Of a DNA stretch of 64,000 nt, positions 17,459 through 30,877 are shown piece by piece (the first letter of the stretch is position 1; each line of letters starts with the position of its first letter). Source of the stretch: Zonotrichia leucophrys gambelii (Eukaryota; Chordata; Aves; Passeriformes; Passerellidae); contig NC_088169.1 of assembly GCF_028769735.1 (NCBI RefSeq), forward strand, positions 39,780,729-39,844,728. The letters run 5' to 3'. Below the pieces are notes generated by a model. It saw nothing but the letters and a program-made list of their open reading frames with translations, ran no database searches and was not told the origin of the DNA. Position numbers and translations under genes: made by a program.

Positions 17459-20400
17459 AAATCAATAAAATAGTATCCAACTTAACACATTATTAGACTG
17501 TGAAACTCCAGGCTGTAAAGCATTCACATGGCTGAAAGCTGTAGAGAGGTCATAGTTAAGCATATGTAGAGCACAAACCAAGCTCCTATAGGCATGGATT
17601 ACCAAAAGGCTATAAATCTCCATGCCCTGGAGTCTAAAGTAGTCTCTTATTACAACATGCAAGATTAAGACCAAGCAGAGCCATGTAAATAACCTTTCTC
17701 TTAAATTTTCTTGTGAAGTATGTGATACTGCCCATAGAAGGGTACAGGATAAGCCACAGAGTAACAATCAGCCTGATCCAGGCCTCTATAATCCCAGAGA
17801 TTAAGGGGTAAACTCAAAATAATTCTAGATTACAGCAACAGTGAAATTCAACCAATTTTCATGAAATGCAGCATATGCAACACTTAGACAAGAGCATTTT
17901 ATTGATGCTGTAAGGTGCATCTCCAGATCCCTGGCAGCTGCCAGGCTCCTACACAAGTCACTGGATATCTTGAAATAAAGCTAAAAGCACATCTTGTATA
18001 ACTTCCATGCAAGAAATGAGATTTTACTGGATAACACTGGATATTGATCTCTGGCAATACTATCACCATCTGGAGACCTTGTCCAAGCCAAAAGCTGCAA
18101 GAGTGAAATTTTAAAACAAGCATTGTTTTATGCCTTATTATGGCAAATGCACTAAGGCAATTTCCATAACTTAATCTTCAGTGTTATATGTACTTGAAAA
18201 AAATCATTAATTATGCTATCAATTTCAGTCTAACAATATCAGTCTCAAATGGTTTGCTGATTTTAATTCTGTAAGCAGAATCTAGTCCTAATTTACTGTT
18301 CTTTCGTTTCCAAAGCAAAACAAACAGGCATCTCAAAAATGAGCCTTGGTAAGTCTTTGTATGCTTCAAAATGCAATTCAACTATCATAACTCACATGGT
18401 TAAATTATCAGGGAGTATACATGGGTTACTAGTATCATATCACTAGTAGCACCACTTTGCTTCCACTCCCTCCCACCTTTTATATACAGTGATAAGACGT
18501 CAGCCAGGCTTGTAGGCAAGGCAGTTAAAGGCTCCCAAAAGCCACTATAGTAGTAAAAATAAAACAGGCTTTAAAAAAATAAGGTAAGGCCTGTTTTGAA
18601 AAAATACATACAGCTTTTCTGTTTGAGAAGAAAAGATTGCAACAGACCTCAACATGTTAGCACGTAAATTAGCCAGTCACCTGAAAATAAGGGTACTGGA
18701 GCTTTTGCCCAGACACTGCTCACTCTTGGGGAGCTAAGCCAAACTCAGCTACACAGCAGCTCTTTAGCCAATACCAAAGACTGAAAGGAAGGCCCTGTAA
18801 AACTTAATTTTTGCATACATATTGGGTAGAGGATACTGGGATCAGAATGCATTACTCAACACTCTCCATTTTTGCAGCAATCAAAATTGCTAAAGTATGT
18901 TCCCATGGATTGGTTGGATTAGTTGTGGAAGGGAGAGGCATGCAAACAATTTCTAACACTTATTTGTAAGTACCCACAACAACAGCAATGAAAAGACTCA
19001 CAGACACATTTTTGAGTAGGTGTTAGGTTTTCAATCCCTCCCTCAAATTAGATGTCACTTTATGTGAAATTAAAATTGCATGTGAGATTAAAACCTACTC
19101 TTGTTTCATAGTTTTCCAATCTTGTGACACCTCTTAAGGAAGATTTTAGGAGGCACAAAAAGCAGTCAGACTTGAGGATCACTGCACCTGCTCTTGCTCC
19201 TAAATAGGTACTCATAAGTTAGGACTGCTTTGTTTCCAGGACAGTTACTATTCTGAGAATCTGAATGATAAAAGGAGTAAACAAACTTCTGATGTCCTGC
19301 TCCTACCCTGTGCCACCATGGTTTTTAGATGTAATTTACCCATTTTTACAAAGCTGCAGGTAGTAGACCACAGAACACATTGTGCAATATCAGTTTGAGC
19401 AATGTTCCATGTGACAATACAAGATTCTTTTCAATATCCATTATTAAATCCATTAATATCCATTAAATGCAAGCACTAACTAAACCCATGTCAAATGAAA
19501 CATGACAAAAAACCATCTTGTTGATCTTTTCAGTTTTGTACAGACTTTCATTTTGTTTTAACTGACTGCACTTCATAGCTGCTCAATCCTTTCAAATAGA
19601 AGAGTCAAACTTTCTGGAGTTTCATTGATGCTTCAGAATTAAGAAGCCAACAGTTCTTAATGTACAATCCTACAAACAGACCTAAAAGCAGCATGGGAAA
19701 AGGGCCAATGCAATTAAGCACACAGAAAGGATCAGAAGAGCACAACAGCCCACACCAACAAATAGAAAAGAGAGACAGTAGAAAAGAGCCAATACAGCAA
19801 TTTGCGCCTGAACTTCTTCCAATTTCTGATTTAACCTAGTTTCCCTGTCACATTCTCTACACAATGCAGGAAAACATCTTAAATCAGGGGCAAAAAGAAT
19901 GCTTCACTCCCACACCTAGAAAATGTGTATCCATAGATAATAGTCACTGAAGCAGGTAAAGGCTGCATTCTCAACTCTGAGGTGCCATGCTTCACTACTA
20001 CTGGATATTTGGCCAAAACACAGCAGGGAGAAGCAGAAAAAAAACCAGAGGCAGCAAGAGAGCATCACACACAGTTCTACTGTTTTGAGCACTGCCCCAC
20101 AGTCGCTTTTTTAAGAATTACTTACGCTTTCTTAGAAGACTGAAACACTGAATTAGTGAAATTAGAAACAATCTGAAAGTATTTCACTTATCAAGTGCTT
20201 CATATACAAGGACAAATACATTACATATACACACAAGAGACTATAATTTCATTCTATATTAAGATCCTTTGAAATTAAAGTCACTATTTTTAATTCTGGT
20301 CAGTGATTACAATTAGACAGAAGCTTAACCAAACTGATCAACTTGTCAGACCATGGGTGGAGAAAAAGCTAGAAGGAATATTTTTCTTTCACTACATGGC

Positions 20401-21863
20401 ACTGTAGTACAAACCCTTCTTGTATCAAAGCAGTTTAAGAATTTTTCATCTAAATAAAGCACCACCCAGCTGTCTGTAATTGACTTTATTATCACAGATT
20501 TAAGAGTGCCTTGATATAATGACCCCCAAAGTGCTACTGATATCAAAGACAGGAACCAGTCAACAGAACACCAGAAGAAATCAGAAGAAAATTAAAAAAT
20601 AATGTATTTTAAAGGGTGTCTAGAAAGCCACTGCATGCCTTCTAACTTACATTCATCAAAACTGTTTAGGAAAATACCTGCAGGAAATCTTTAAAACACA
20701 AGAGCAAGAAAGGGCATTGAAGAGAAAGTGAACAGAAATATTGTCACATTACTACGCAGAACTAAACCAAATTTTATCTACCGTTCCCTTCAGAATGTTC
20801 CAGTTTGGTTAACAGTCTCTTTCTTTTGGTAATGCTCCCATGACAGTGGTCGGTTATCACTGGATTTCACAACCAAGACACAAAGCCTGACTACTCACAG
20901 AAACGCTGACTTCAGTTGTGTCAGCCTAAAAGTCAGACAAGCCTAAGGGGGGTTTCAGGGCAGTTAACCAGTGCAGGGTAAAAGCCCCAACTTCAACTGA
21001 AAGCAGAAAGAACGTACACTGCTAAGTTATCTGTAGCAGTGCAAGTCCCACTTTCTATCAGGCACATAAAGGCACAGCAATAGCTCTTGACACAGGTGAA
21101 AAGCTGTTTATCCACCTGTGATAAACCTAAATAGCTTCTCATGGTTTCAATCTCAAAGGGAAAATTAAAGAAAAACCTCAAGAAAAATCAGATATCTTAC
21201 TGCATTAGATTCTTCCTCTAGAAAGCATTTAAGAACATGTGTAATTTCAAGCATATGGTTTAGCATTTTCACTAATATCAAGCTTTAGTAAATAAAAGCC
21301 AAAACTCATTAAACACATATTACACTTAACCTTCATCAAAATTAGTCCCAGACTCATTTGCTGGTTGCTCTTTTCACCAATCTGTAAGATACTCAGAAGC
21401 TGAATAGTGACTTTATTTCAGTAAGCACAGAAGGCTGGTGCTCTGGATCATATTCAAGCTCGCTGCAGTCCACACAGCGATGAAGAATGAAGATCATAAC
21501 ATCACTGGTGTCAGTCTCCACATACAGAGAAGTGCACCATGCCTAACTTTTGACTATCATGTCCAATTGCAGATATAGTTTCAGGTAACTCCTTTAGTGA
21601 GGTACTTATTACTGCATATTACATTCATTCCACAAATCATGGCTGCACTTGTTCTGTAAAGTCCAGTTTGAAAAGCTCAAATTTGATGATTTAAGAGACA
21701 GGGCGTTAATGCCTAGATTCCTCCAGCCCTATGGGCAACAGGGAACTTAAAAACTATTAAAACATTATTTGTTCTATAGGGATTACTTATTACACATTCA
21801 ATTTAGTCAACCATGTCTGCTGAGAGGCACACAAATCCCACCATAGCTAATTTAAGAACTTAC

Positions 21864-21900
21864 CAATTTCCCTTGCAATTCTGACAGCTTCATCTGCATC
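21864..21900 (-). CDS. PCCA: PCCA exon 8 (37-nt small exon)
   Basis: A very short exon of 12 codons plus one base, reading DADEAVRIAREI followed by the first G of a glycine codon completed in the next exon. It enters in phase 0 and leaves in phase 1. The acceptor is CTTTTACAG|GATGCA and the donor GAAATTG|GTAAGT. Human has DAEEAVRIAREIG (from memory), one conservative change. It lies between the GFDGVVK end of exon 7 and the YPVMIKAS start of exon 9, filling the gap exactly. It is too short to stand out as an open frame and was found by protein matching. Because 37 is not a multiple of three, skipping it would shift the frame. Confidence 0.96.
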
Positions 21901-24900
21901 CTGTAAAAGCAGGAAATGAGACCCAACGTTAATCCCATCAGCCATTGCACTATGTCCTGAGGGCAGTCATATATTGCACTACTGTCTCCTCCGATTCATT
22001 TAATGTTTGATTTTACAACCTCCTGACCCTTTTCAGCTAGAGGAATGCAAAATTAATACCATAAGTGGAATGTAAATTCTACCTCATCATTAGTGCATTG
22101 AGAAACTCAAAGCAACGAGGAATCAGCTGACAGGAAACACAACCAGGATCGCAAAATTATTTTCTGCAGTTGTAGGAATTTAATGCTAGAATTTAGATGT
22201 TTACAATCAATAATGGACCATAAATCAGATCGTTAAAGTTTGTCCACTACCAGCTTGTTTCTGTCCTCGCAGGTATTCCTTGTGTTTTCCTGATTGCTGT
22301 CAGTAGGGGGAGTTGATTCTCTATTGTTTGGGAGTAATTCAAGTTCAGGAAAAAAAACCTTGTAGAACTTCTTCAAAGCCAAATGGGTTTTGTTTACTCA
22401 AGAAAGAACACAAGCACTTCAGTTTTGAAAGTTCTGCATTCTGAAAACAAAATAAACCTTAAATGCATCATTTTAAGCTGTATCTGAAAGAAGAAGATTC
22501 CCATAATTGTATTCATTTAACAGTTGCATAAGCCAACTTTAAAAAATCTTTTGTTGATGCCACCTATTGCTTCAGCTGTCTTATACTACTGTAGCCTGGT
22601 ACAGGAAAAAGTCCTGGGAAACTCAGTGAGGAAAAACCAGAATACCTGAATTACATTTCAATAACCAAATCACTTTCCCAGCAGCAGTTATTTCTACTGA
22701 TAACAGTATATCTCCCTTATACAAAATTAGAAAGAAAAAGGGTTAAATTACCGTGGTACATGTTAAGTTTGAAAATTCCATCCAAATTTGCTAATATTTA
22801 TACTATCCCATGACATACATTAAAAAATTTGTATAAAGGCAGTAATGTCTGGAAACCACCAGCTGCTAAGTGTGTCTGAAACTATGGGGGCTGACTTATG
22901 AACATTAAACTGAAACCTGATATTTTTAAAGCTTTCAAGGCAATCCATTTTAAAAGCACCCAGGTCAGAACTTTAAAAAAAATACATAAGAAATGTTCAT
23001 ACCTGGTTCATTTATGTCCGATAATAAAACAAAATCCTCTTTAAAAGTCTTCAGTACCTAGTAACAGCCCCATGAAGAATAAGAGGGCTGGCAGGGGAAG
23101 TTGTCAGAAAATTTAATTTCCTTTCATTAGCTAGTCTGCTCCACAAATCGGTGCTTGTTAAGTTCAAAGCAGTCCTGAAAGCAACATCAGTTTTAAGTCT
23201 TTTTACTCCAGTCACATCTGTTAATGAGATTTTTCCAAATAACAATTGTTTTTAACTCAAGAGATAAATCTAGCAAAAAAAACTTGCCCCTCACTCCCCC
23301 CCCCAAAAAAAAACCCTCAAGAGTTTACTGTTTTATTACACCTTGCTGCTTTCCATGACCCTGCACCCTCCAAATTTTAGCTTAAAGGGATAAAATGCAT
23401 GAAAAGGGTCATTTAAGAATGTTAGTGGTTTCCACACATTGAGTTTGAAGGTTCTTTGTTCCTGCCCGTGACAGTTATGCGAGAATACTTCCCCTTAATA
23501 GCCTCTCTGTCAGGAAGTGTTAAACCTGCCAAATGCAGACAATTAGAGCCTCTTGAACAAAATGCAGGAAGAGTGATGACTGATGAAGAGCCACGATTAT
23601 AGTTGAGAAGGAAACTTTTACATTTCTTTTCTCTTGCAAATTCCCCCACATATTTGCAAAATAGAGTTAAGGGGGGGAAGCAAACAGGGTAATCTTTTTT
23701 CACTTAGTTACCTGCAAACAAGTGGCTAACTGATACACTGTAATCTACAGGAAGAAAAGCTGCAAATCATTATAGAGGAACTTTTCACTGCCACTGTGTT
23801 TTTACACATGCATCCAACAACTTTAAGTAACAACTGATTGGTATCAGCAGCACTAATTGTCTTAGTTCTGGCTTGAAAAGATTTTAGTCATCTGCCCAGC
23901 ACAGTTATTAATTTACACTGTGTCAACATCTGTTTCTTTTACAGTTCTAACATATTAGAACCCAAACGCTAAGACACGAGGAAAAAAAAAAAAATCCATG
24001 CTTACTCCAATTTTTGCTTTCAAAGAGCATTTCTGAACCAGGAAACAAAAATATGCTGTGATTTAAGGAGAAAAACTAATTTAAAAAACTGATATATTGC
24101 AATCTCTGGTTTATATTTTGATCTTTTTCCATAAGAAGGTATGTTGAATATATGCTTAAAATACCATGAATTTCACTTGCTGATTGCATAAATACAGAAA
24201 CAGTTTGGAAAGTTGGGACAGTTATTTTAGCTTTTTGGTATATAAAACTTATGACAGATACACAATATTTGTACAAGAGCAGCAAAAAAGAGAATGCTAT
24301 GATACTGCCTAAAACACATGTCCATATGTGCAAAATATACAAAACCACACTGCTACTAAAAACACTTGAAATTATTTTTTAAAAGCAAAAGTCCTCAATG
24401 ATTTACTGCTATTTCTTCCAAAAGCACATTAGCTACACTACCATTTTCCCAAAATAAACTGGAAACTGTAAAGAAATATAATTTGAGCACCACCTTTTAT
24501 TATACAAATAAAAATGTTCAAGTAATGGTAGAAGTTAATGAAAGTCCTAGGAGTTATAAAATTATGTCAAGTGTTTTCACAAATAGGTGATTCCATTAAG
24601 TTAAAGAGACATAAAATACTCCTTTTAGCATAAGAATTCCTATCCTTCTACTTTCATGTACATGCCTCTCAATCAGGTACCAGCAGGCGGAGACAGAAAA
24701 ACAAATCCATCTTGATGTAGGGGAGTGCCAGGGTAAAGCTGATGAAGTGACTCCTAAACTGTGAAACATGGTTTGAATGATGAAGAACTGCATCATGGTT
24801 TTCATGGCTGAGGGTGTCAGCCTTAGAGAACCTCCAGTTCATATCCAGAATCTTTAACAACCTCTCCAACAGTGATCATTCAATCCCAATGTCAATATCC

Positions 24901-27900
24901 CAGTACAAAAATTCATCTGAAACAGGCACCCAAAACTTACCTACAGTAAATTCAGAGCCTTACTGAAGACCTCTAATGTGTTTACTGACATCAGTGAAAC
25001 TAAGTAGACACAGACATTATTCTTCTGTGCCTACACCCACCTGTGTTCTACCAGCCATAAAATCAAACTGGCTGTATATGGTGAAACAATACAAAAATAA
25101 TTCTTTCCTTGCCATTTCTTTCCCAGTTTTTCACCACAGCATGTTCTAATGCTCATTACTCAGCCTCCACTTTCTAGTCTCTTACTCCCCTTCAGTTGTT
25201 TACAGTCTATACATCATCTCAGCCCTAACTTTAGTATAGCCATTGCTCAGATGGATTAATGCCAATTCTCGGATTAAAACCATTTATGACTACATCTCCC
25301 AATCAGGTTTTATAAAACTAATTCTAGTTACACATTTTGAAATTAATTACCTTTCATTGCTTTTGTTGGCTCTCTAGCTGACAGCACAAGACTCCAGTTC
25401 CTTATATGTTCAAACTGGATTTCTCAATTGCCCCAGCCAACTGAGAAACTGAACCAGTGATGAGAAGAAAATCACTCTTTGTCAAACTGCCCTCTCCATT
25501 CCATATCTTTCCACTCTCAGTTTCATATTTGCTAGAGCATTTCCCTGTACAAGAACAGTTCACTGTGTCTGATGCCAGGCATCCTCCTCTTCAATCCTTC
25601 CAGCTTTAAGTATACTGTTGAAGGGCTTCTTTCTTTTACATTTCTTATTTCATTACTACTCACTGGGAATTCTTCTGCATGCAATTTCTCTAAGATGTTA
25701 TTACAAAACCTTAGCAGTGTCTCCTATGTCTAAGTGCTAAGCAACATAAGAGAGGAAAAATATCCTTTATTCATGAAGGACCCTAAGTATCTGAAGCACT
25801 ATTTAACATGAAGACTACTCTTCTAGTAACAAAGATTTTCAGTGCAGTCCTGAGTTGAATAATGAAGCCTCTAGAAGCTGTTGCATCTACAAACAACACA
25901 TGCAACAGATTTGTGTTAATTTCTAGCATTGTCAGAGGCATAAATGCAGATTTCCTCCAACTTTACTGAAGTCCACTTTAAAGTTGAAGCCAGGTCTAAC
26001 CTTAAACATCAAGCAAACACTTAACTCCTTCCTAAGATCTTTAAAATTTTTATTTCTCAGGAAAAAGAGCCCACAAGGATTTTGCAAGCTTCATAACTGT
26101 GACTAAAATAGGTCTCCCACAGAATGGCAGAAACTTTAAACAGTCTCCAGTTCCTTGTGTGTTGCTGTTCTGATTAGAGCTGGTATCATGCAGCTTTGCC
26201 CTTCCTATCTTAGTCCAAATTTGCAAAATAGCATATCAAGCTCTGACCAAAGATCAGGCATCCTGTATGACCTAATTATTTGGATATTCATTTGAGCAAA
26301 AGACATTGTCACAGGAAGGAAATCAGAGAACAAACACAGGCACATATTTAGATCCATAGCAAGTATGACACTATCAATTACCAGAAGCTTTATTTCCTAT
26401 AATTGGTAATCAAAGCACTGGTTAGCTTAAAATTTGCAACTCCACTTTTTGATGGAGACTACAATGCTGGTAATGTCTGTGGGACTTCTTATTTGGTGGG
26501 CACGTTGCACGTACTCTTTTTCATCAACACTCCTCAGATAATCAGAACACATGCAGGGCTGAGGAAGGTGAAACTGGTACAACACAGGCACTTTGGGACT
26601 AAGGAACTACCACATAGATCCTTTCAATAGCAGAAGACTGGAGCTGTCAACTCAGGCCTACATTCCAGTTCATTTGGTTTTAAAGGTATTGCTGCATATA
26701 GCCCATGGCCAATCACATCACTTAAGTTTCCTTTTTGTGCCAGGAACTTCAGATAATTGTCAAAAACACTGTAACAGAAGGTCTATGAAACAAGTTCATA
26801 CAAGAAAGCAGCTCAGCTGCACTGGTTATAGGCCTATCTGTTCCTTAACCATTATCTTACTTTGTCAGGTTTGGGGTTTTTTATTAGTAGAATAACAGAT
26901 CCTTAAATTTTAACTTGATACAATGAGAAAACCATCATTTTGAGTATTTAATTCTGCATTAGAGAATGTTTTGTGGTGTTCAAATGATTAATTCAAAGTT
27001 ATCTTCTAGCTAGATGCTTTTCTGAAAGTTACTTTGAGGATTGCTAGAAGAATATACAGGACATCAGAACAAAGAATGTTCTACCCAACAGCTTGGCTGC
27101 TGTTAAATCTTAAAAGTGCTAAATGACCACATACAAAAGGGACTGCTAAAACATACAACAAAAACCTGAAATTTGCCAATTTGCCACTCCCACACTTCAA
27201 CATGGCCACAAATTCCAGTCCAAAACTCATATGGAGTCCTCCACAAGGGAAAGGAGTCTTTGCACTTTTACCTGATGCAGCATTATCCTGCTACCAGACA
27301 TTACAAACATGCATTTCCATCACAAGTACTGAAAAATTCTCTGGGCATTTTGACCTCAGCTATTTTGTAATTTTATCATTCTCTCTCACTAGTCAAGTTC
27401 TCCAAGCAGCCTCATTGGACCAAGTATTTCTGTGGAGGCTGAGCCCCTTTGTACTCTATTTACCTTTCACTTTCAGTCAGGTTTTGAGGGGTAATTCGTC
27501 TTTAACAGAGTTTAAAATCCAGCTTAGCTATATGCTCTTTTCCATGCAACTTAAAGTTTTACTCAAACTTCATTTAAAAAAAATTTGATTTGACATGTAA
27601 AGCATAAAAATTTTCAACCCAGGAGGTCAATATTTTACAATGCACCAAGTTTTAGTTTTATCCAATGAAGGTTTTAAAAGAGAAAAGCTTAACTACATTA
27701 ACATAGACAATATATTAAGAAACAAAGGAAGGCTTAGAAGAACCAAACACAATCACTATGGCAAAAATAAACAAAAATGAAGATATACCTTATTTAACCT
27801 TAGAAGCTATAAAGAAATAACAAGTTCTTTTTCACAAAACTGTTGGAAGACATTCCTTCTAAAATACACAAAGAATCTACACAGCTGTAGATTCTGATAA

Positions 27901-28364
27901 AGAGCCGTCAAATCCCCCCTCCAACCCATCCTCATCCTGAATTTTGCAACACATGGAAATAGGCACCATCAGAACAGACCATAAAATGGAAACTTCACAC
28001 AGTTTCACAAACTTCACTTAACTTAGAGCTGTCAAGATCTTGGCCAATAAGAAGACCTGAGAAATGTAAAAATGTGCAGCAAATAAGTCAAACCCACACC
28101 TGACATTTTACACATCTACCTGCCTTCATGTTAAATTTAAAGAGACTCTACTGAAGAATTCCTAATACATCATTTATTATCAAGGACTTTCTCCACTTCT
28201 CTAAAGCTCTCCTGTTAGTAAAAATCTGCACATCATTTTTAATTACATTTTACTGAAAAAGAAGAGGAAATTATAATTAGATTCTGCATCAGACCTTCAA
28301 TAGGTGTACTTTGATTTAGACACTGTTCCTACAGTGGGCAGACAGTAATTAAATGATTTCTCAC
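21901..28364 (-). other. PCCA: PCCA intron 7 (6,464 bp)
   Basis: Intron between exons 7 and 8. It contains a C-run/A-run junction near 23296-23313 and otherwise only plain AT-rich sequence. Short open frames (for example plus strand 27181-27588, 135 codons) have no recognisable domain, lie antisense to the gene and have no sign of coding constraint. Confidence 0.88.
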
Positions 28365-28496
28365 CTTGACTACTCCATCAAAGCCAGGGATTGTGTTGAC
28401 CTTTGCATTCTTGGCTAACAATTTGCTTTCAATCTTGTCTCCCATAGCTTGAATAGCATGTGTGTCAGGTCCAATGAAGGTGACACCTTCTGATGC
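28365..28496 (-). CDS. PCCA: PCCA exon 7 (132 nt), start of ATP-grasp region
   Basis: Forty-four whole codons, phase 0 at both ends, starting [20 protein letters not shown] and ending [11 protein letters not shown]. It contains [15 protein letters not shown]; the lysine of MGDK aligns with E. coli biotin carboxylase Lys116, which binds ATP. It corresponds to about human residues 157-200, and the exon end equals c.600 in human numbering. The acceptor is TTGTCTTTGCAG|GCATCA and the donor GTCAAG|GTGAGA. Compared with human from memory, the start (ASEGVT for AAEDVV) and the AKNAKV stretch differ, while [19 protein letters not shown] and [11 protein letters not shown] are unchanged. A minus-strand open frame runs past both borders by read-through, but similarity stops exactly at the splice sites. 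Confidence 0.98.
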
Positions 28497-30808
28497 CTGC
28501 AAAGACAATGAAGACAAAACTTTAAGAGACAAAAATAAAAATCAGCTTTTTCATACACAGATATTACTATTAACTTTTTTCTCTTTTTGAGCTAGTACAA
28601 CAAGACTTATAAGGCAGTGATCTCTTCACATAACAACAGAGCAATATATAAATATTTCAGACAGTTCATTAAAAATGTGTATGACCTTGTGAAACTATGT
28701 ATACACACAGATTCAAAGCCCTATAATTAGCATTTGTATAAATCAAAAGCCAGGCCAGAGAAAAATAGCTGCAAGTGGAAGTACTCCAGCCTGGAAGTTA
28801 AAAATATCCCTTCAGAAAACAGAGGTTTGTTAATTCACCACTGAAACAAACAAAAGTAATTTACAAAGATGCACTTGCTAAATGATAACACGTTTAAAAT
28901 TCTATTTGGTATACATTCCTAAAACCAAACCTCAATGAAACACCAGAATGAAAATGCAGTCTTTAACTCAACAGATAAAAGACCTTGAAAATAAAGCAAT
29001 AAGTGAAATAACATTTCCTGATTCTTTCAGACAACTCTTCTCCAATAATAAGGAAAGCAGTTAACATAAAATGTTTTAATACTTCAACACTAATACGTAG
29101 GTAAAACATTGAACTGCATGTTTCTTCCTCCTGTTTCTCTATGCCAACTTCAGCAAGGTTATTCAGATAGAGGCATTTTTCCAAACTTCTCCAGGTCAGT
29201 ACTACATTAAGTTAAAGATAATTCTATCAGAACTGTTCCCTGAGTTACTGATGCAATAGCAAGTACACATGTGTTTCAGGTAACTTTATATCTTTTGTAC
29301 TGGACGGGGAAAGAGAAGATGGAAGAGGAGTAAGGATGAAACAAAATTTTAATTTTTTTTTTTTAAAAATCAAGCCTTGCACAATTTTTCCAAGTTACAT
29401 TTATTTTCTTCTCCCCAGTTCTAAGATATCTGTAAAATGTCTAAAACCAACTTGTTCCTAGCCAATGGGCAGCTAACTTCATACCACTACCAGCAAAATG
29501 GTAAACAGCAGTTTCTTATATCACAATTCAAGCCTTAGTATTTTGTCTTTCTGATACATACTTATGCTACACAAATCACACAGTTACAGTCACTAACAAT
29601 AAAAAGTTATTTGTTGAAGCTTTGTTTGAAGCTTTGTATGATGGAAGTACATGATCCAATCCCAGAACATAGGAAAAAATATGTTTAAGCTGGGAAACAT
29701 CCTCTTATTTGTGATCTTATAAGAGCCAAAAGATGTCAACATGCTCAGAAGTCACCATTTGCACTGTCAGCAGCCTCTTAGCAAGATCAGTGTGCCAGCA
29801 GCAGCTCTGTGTAGATTATTTCACACCATCCTGGCTAACAGGGAAATAGAGATCATCCAGAAAAGACCAGGTGAGCATTACAGACACACAAGGAAGCTCA
29901 GTGCAAGGACACCCAAACCAAATGCAGAGCATCAGTCCTGCTACATCAAAGAACTGTTAGCTTTGACTCACAATGAACCATCTGGGGATTTATCTCTGCC
30001 CACCTATTCTCCACTGCATTGGGATTCTTAGTTTAGCAACTCAGGAATTAACAACTTGATTAACAGCTGTCTTAGAAAGTTGGGAAGAGTGTAATACAAA
30101 GAAGGAAGAGAGAGGAGGAACCAAAACAAGGATGCAGATCCATAATTAAGTAGTGCTCAGATCCTTTGGCACTTGAAGAAATCCACTTTTCAAAGGAGAA
30201 GGGAAACAAAGCAAGGAGTTGATGCATGAAACCACAGTGACACAAAGTTTGGAGCTGACTGTTTCAGAAACAACCTGAAAACTTGTACTACTTCCTCTCT
30301 TAACAAGAGGCAGAAATTGGCACCTGCATACACCCAGAGGCAGGGCAGAGTTCTATCATCAGACTGTATCCCAATCTCAAAAAACCTTGCGGAGAAGGAT
30401 CACTTACACACTTGACAAGTGGAGATTACACTGTCCCTCTTGTATCACTTCTAACCTGGACACGCCTTGTTTCCAGTTTCTGCCACAATACTGGCATTTG
30501 CATCCTGACCAATACCACTTCCAACTTCAGCACGTATTGTTTCCCCTCCTCACTTTCTTCTCAGAGTTTACCAACAAAAACACGAGATCTCCAGAGGTCA
30601 AGATATCAGGTTCAAAACTTTTGCTGCCATATCAGACCATCCCAGACTTGTAGCTTGCAGCCTACTTCCATATTCTTACAGTATTTCTCTTCTCTCCTAT
30701 TTGCACTGACAGAAAATGAAAAATCTTCATTCGAACTGGAGGTCACAGGGGAGGATAAAAATTACATTGATGGCATCAGCAAGCATGCACCTTTCCAGCC
30801 AAGTGCCC

Positions 30809-30877
30809 ACAGGGGACATCAGGCTTGACCTACAGGGGACATCAGGCTTGACCTACAGGGGACATCAGGCTTGACCT
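30809..30877. repeat. Perfect 3 x 23-bp tandem repeat
   Basis: Three identical 23-bp copies, at 30809-30831, 30832-30854 and 30855-30877, each starting ACAGGGGACATCAGG and ending TTGACCT. No mismatches among copies, which points to a recent small duplication or a variable minisatellite. Confidence 0.95.

Noticed and set aside
27181..27588. Plus-strand open frame of 135 codons in intron 7
   Set aside because: No recognisable domain, no promoter or splice context, and the codon content looks like translated AT-rich intron.
28329..28532. Whole minus-strand frame read as a small protein starting [12 protein letters not shown]
   Set aside because: Only the 28365-28496 part matches PCCA; the flanks are intron read-through bounded by AG and GT.
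30412..30828. Plus-strand open frame of 138 codons in intron 6
   Set aside because: Overlaps another unrelated frame (30387-30653); no similarity to a known protein, and the end runs into the 23-bp repeat.
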